A stretch of DNA of 44,682 nucleotides, taken from contig CAYJHJ010000009.1 of assembly GCA_964370095.1 (NCBI GenBank), positions 1 through 44,682 of the forward strand. Direction: 5' to 3'. The notes beneath the pieces were generated by a model. The model searched no databases. It was not told the DNA's origin and was given only the letters and a program-made list of their open reading frames with translations. Positions 43,066-44,682 of this stretch are shown here, in pieces. The first letter of the stretch is position 1, and the number at the start of each line of letters is the position of its first letter. Source of the DNA: CAYJAZ01 sp964370095. GTDB lineage: Bacteria; Desulfobacterota; Desulfovibrionia; Desulfovibrionales; Desulfovibrionaceae. The translations under genes were made by a program, and so were the position numbers.

Positions 43066-43560
43066 ATGTCATTATGCCCTTGCGGATCTCAATTAGAATT
43101 AGAAAATTGTTGCAAACCTTATCTTGAAGGTGAAAAACTTGCTCCAAACCCAGAAGCTTTAATGCGAGCTCGTTATAGTGCTCATGCACTACAAAACTTT
43201 GATTTTCTTGATAAAAGTACTCATCCTGAATTTAGAGATGAAGTGGATATTAAGGACATTGAAAAATGGTCAAGCCAGCTTTCATGGGATAGCCTTGAAA
43301 TTTTAGGCACTGAAAAAGGTGAAGAGAATGATGTGGAAGGCTTTGTTTCCTTCAGAGCAAATTACAGCATACAAGGCGTTATGCAAGATTTAACCGAAGA
43401 TGCTGTTTTTAGGAAAGAGGGCGATGAATGGTTTTATGTTGAAGGTGATGTGCATGGCATGGAGCCAATTCGCAGAGAAGGACCAAAAATCGGCAGAAAC
43501 GATCCTTGTTCATGCGGAAGCGGAAAAAAATACAAAAAATGTTGCTTGAATAAAGAATAA
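43066..43560 (+). CDS. YchJ-family protein with two SEC-C motifs
   Basis: This 164-residue protein has a zinc-binding SEC-C motif at each end: CPCGSQLELENCC at residues 4-16 and DPCSCGSGKKYKKCC at the C-terminus. The central part (about 30-135) is an NTF2-like YchJ domain (EALMRARYSAH, WFYVEGDV). Function is not known for the family; SEC-C motifs in SecA bind zinc and the ribosome/SecB, so a link to protein handling next to clpB is possible but unproven. AGAAGGA lies before the ATG. The CBS gene follows after 32 bases. Confidence 0.88.
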   Translation: MSLCPCGSQLELENCCKPYLEGEKLAPNPEALMRARYSAHALQNFDFLDKSTHPEFRDEVDIKDIEKWSSQLSWDSLEILGTEKGEENDVEGFVSFRANYSIQGVMQDLTEDAVFRKEGDEWFYVEGDVHGMEPIRREGPKIGRNDPCSCGSGKKYKKCCLNKE

Positions 43561-43592
43561 AATAATTAAATTGCAACACAAGGGGGTCTTTT

Positions 43593-44267
43593 ATGTTAAT
43601 ACGTGAATGGATGGTGACTGATCTTATAACTGTAACTCTTGATACTTCTGTGCTTAAAGCTTCAAAATTGTTGAAAGATCATAATATTCGCCGCCTGCCT
43701 GTAGTCAATGCAAATAATATGATTATAGGTATTGTTTCTGACAGAGATATTAAAGATGCATCACCATCTAGGGCAACAACTCTTGATATGCATGAATTGC
43801 ATTATTTGCTTTCAGAGCTGAAAGTTGCTGATGTTATGAATTCTGATCCTATAACCGTAAGACCGACTGATACTATTGAAACAGCAGCACTTTTGATGGA
43901 AGAAAAAGGTTTTGGCTCTTTGCCTGTTGTTGAAGATAATAATGAATTGGTTGGAATCATTACAGATAATGATTTATTTAAAATTTATGTGGAAGTAACC
44001 GGCTCAAGATATGGCGGCATGCAGCTTTGCCTTGAAATTGATGATGTTCCCGGTGCAACAATTCCTCTTCTTGATTTGCTTCATTCACATGGTGCGAACT
44101 TAGTAACTTTATTAAGCTCTGAAAAGCATGATGATAAAAATGTGCGCAAACTCTATGTGCATCTTCGCCCTATGGATAGAGCTGAAGGCAACAAGCTAAT
44201 CGAAGCTGTGAAAGAAAACTTTAAGCTTTGTTATTGGGTTCGTGAAAAAGTTTATGATGTGGAATAG
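43593..44267 (+). CDS. Tandem CBS-domain protein with ACT-like C-terminus
   Basis: This 224-residue AcuB-like protein carries two CBS domains (residues 1-60 and 75-135; VTDLITVTLDTSVLKASKLL and VADVMNSDPITVRPTDTI), which typically bind adenine nucleotides, then an ACT-like region (about 140-215, QLCLEIDDVPGATIPLLDLL). It would sense energy state or an amino acid and act on an unknown partner. AAGGGGG precedes the ATG. It may be cotranscribed with the YchJ-like gene and lies just upstream of dsrC, although dsrC has its own promoter. Confidence 0.88.
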   Translation: MLIREWMVTDLITVTLDTSVLKASKLLKDHNIRRLPVVNANNMIIGIVSDRDIKDASPSRATTLDMHELHYLLSELKVADVMNSDPITVRPTDTIETAALLMEEKGFGSLPVVEDNNELVGIITDNDLFKIYVEVTGSRYGGMQLCLEIDDVPGATIPLLDLLHSHGANLVTLLSSEKHDDKNVRKLYVHLRPMDRAEGNKLIEAVKENFKLCYWVREKVYDVE

Positions 44268-44286
44268 TTTATAAGCAAAGTTTATT

Positions 44287-44307
44287 AAGAGTGAGGAACT
44301 AACTCTT
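44287..44307 (+). terminator. Weak hairpin after the CBS gene
   Basis: AAGAGT pairs with ACTCTT over nine bases, 20 bases past the stop, without a good T-run. It may partly terminate the CBS transcript. Confidence 0.3.
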
Positions 44308-44413
44308 TGAAAATAAATGCTAAACTTATAAATATTCAGTATAAAGGCAAGCTAATTTAGAGAAATGTTAATTTTATACTTGCATTTTTTTTTAGAAGCT
44401 TGTATAATCAATT

Positions 44414-44427
44414 TTGTTGATTAACAA
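44414..44427. promoter_or_regulatory. Palindrome overlapping the dsrC -35 box
   Basis: TTGTT-GATT-AACAA is a perfect 5-4-5 inverted repeat placed on the -35 box of the dsrC promoter. The 5-4-5 geometry is that of FNR/CRP-superfamily sites (FNR itself prefers TTGAT-N4-ATCAA). A repressor or redox regulator there would control dsrC; which one is unknown. Confidence 0.35.
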
Positions 44428-44448
44428 TTTTATGCAAATATGTATAAT
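44421..44448 (+). promoter_or_regulatory. Strong sigma-70 promoter of dsrC
   Basis: TTAACA (44421-44426) and a perfect TATAAT (44443-44448) are 16 bases apart, about 48 bases before the dsrC start. This is the best sigma-70-type promoter in the window, which fits an abundant protein. Confidence 0.65.
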
Positions 44449-44495
44449 TATTGTTGATGATAAAATTTAGTTTAATAAGTCCAAGGAGGACGGTC

Positions 44496-44682
44496 ATGGC
44501 AGAAGTTTCTTTTAAAGGAAAAAACTTTGAAGTAGATGAAGATGGTTTCTTACTCAAATTTGAAGACTGGTGCCCTGAGTGGGTTGATTTTGTAAAAGAA
44601 TCAGAAGGTATTAGCGAAATTACTGATGATCACCAAAAAATCATCGACTTCCTTCAAGATTACTACAAAAAGAATGGTATCG
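44496..44682 (+). CDS. dsrC: DsrC, sulfur-carrier protein of dissimilatory sulfite reduction (3' end beyond window)
   Basis: The first 62 residues are present and the gene runs off the right edge. The start MAEVSFKGKNFEVDEDGFL, then DWCPEWVDFVKESEGIS and HQKIIDFLQDYYKKNGI, closely match DsrC of Desulfovibrio as I remember it. DsrC carries the sulfur of sulfite as a trisulfide on two C-terminal cysteines between DsrAB and the DsrMKJOP membrane complex. Those cysteines lie outside the window, so the related TusE cannot be excluded formally. A strong AAGGAGGA (44483-44490) and a strong promoter suit a highly expressed gene. It is the main evidence that this organism respires sulfite or sulfate. 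Confidence 0.9.
   Translation, partial: MAEVSFKGKNFEVDEDGFLLKFEDWCPEWVDFVKESEGISEITDDHQKIIDFLQDYYKKNGI

Noticed and set aside
1..44682. tRNA, rRNA, CRISPR arrays, insertion sequences or prophage genes
   Set aside because: I looked through the gene-free stretches and found no cloverleaf, spaced direct-repeat array, transposase or integrase.

Overview
The window is AT-rich bacterial DNA, best explained as a low-GC member of the Desulfovibrionaceae (Desulfobacterota). The strongest marker is the partial gene at the right edge, which reads as DsrC, the sulfur-carrier partner of dissimilatory sulfite reductase. A type III glutamine synthetase, a NifA-like sigma-54 activator, a polar-flagellum fliGHI block and a YqeB selenium/molybdenum protein fit the same group. 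Two runs of ten N (16847-16856 and 31449-31458) show that this is a scaffolded draft assembly. Species cannot be named from this window.

Layout. 1-7.1 kb: a PAP2 phosphatase, an ArsR-zntA metal-efflux pair, phnN, a Na/Pi cotransporter, and the divergent molybdenum genes yqeB and mobA. 7.1-15.9 kb: a nitrogen-assimilation block with a GAF-AAA-HTH sigma-54 activator, glnN behind a clear -24/-12 promoter with three upstream TAC-N6-GTA sites, then gltB. 16.0-21.3 kb: a complete branched-chain amino acid ABC transporter (livJ, livH, livM, livG, livF). It ends in a 152-bp tandem duplication that carries a two-hairpin element also found upstream of ssb. 21.4-23.8 kb: a peroxiredoxin with an in-frame UGA at the peroxidatic cysteine, divergent from purE and an M24 peptidase. 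23.9-33.5 kb, all minus strand: motA, motB, a PilZ gene, an unknown gene, ssb, fliG, fliH, fliI, and the AmmeMemoRadiSam genes amrS and a fused amrB-amrA. 33.7-44.7 kb: typA, a phosphohexomutase, a TetR-uppP pair, a cbpA-cbpM-clpB chaperone cluster, a YchJ-like SEC-C protein, a CBS protein and dsrC.

How the parts work together. The NifA-like protein, glnN and gltB look like one nitrogen circuit, in which an activator bound at the upstream sites would drive sigma-54 transcription of glutamine synthetase. fliGHI has its own -24/-12 element, which fits sigma-54 control of flagellar genes. Selenium appears twice: YqeB belongs to the selenium-dependent molybdenum hydroxylase system, and the peroxiredoxin appears to contain selenocysteine. 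Both would depend on selenophosphate made by genes outside the window.

The most noteworthy observations are the selenocysteine peroxiredoxin with its SECIS-like hairpin, the 72-bp two-hairpin dispersed element whose outer stem pair differs by a compensatory change, and the three enhancer-like sites ahead of glnN.
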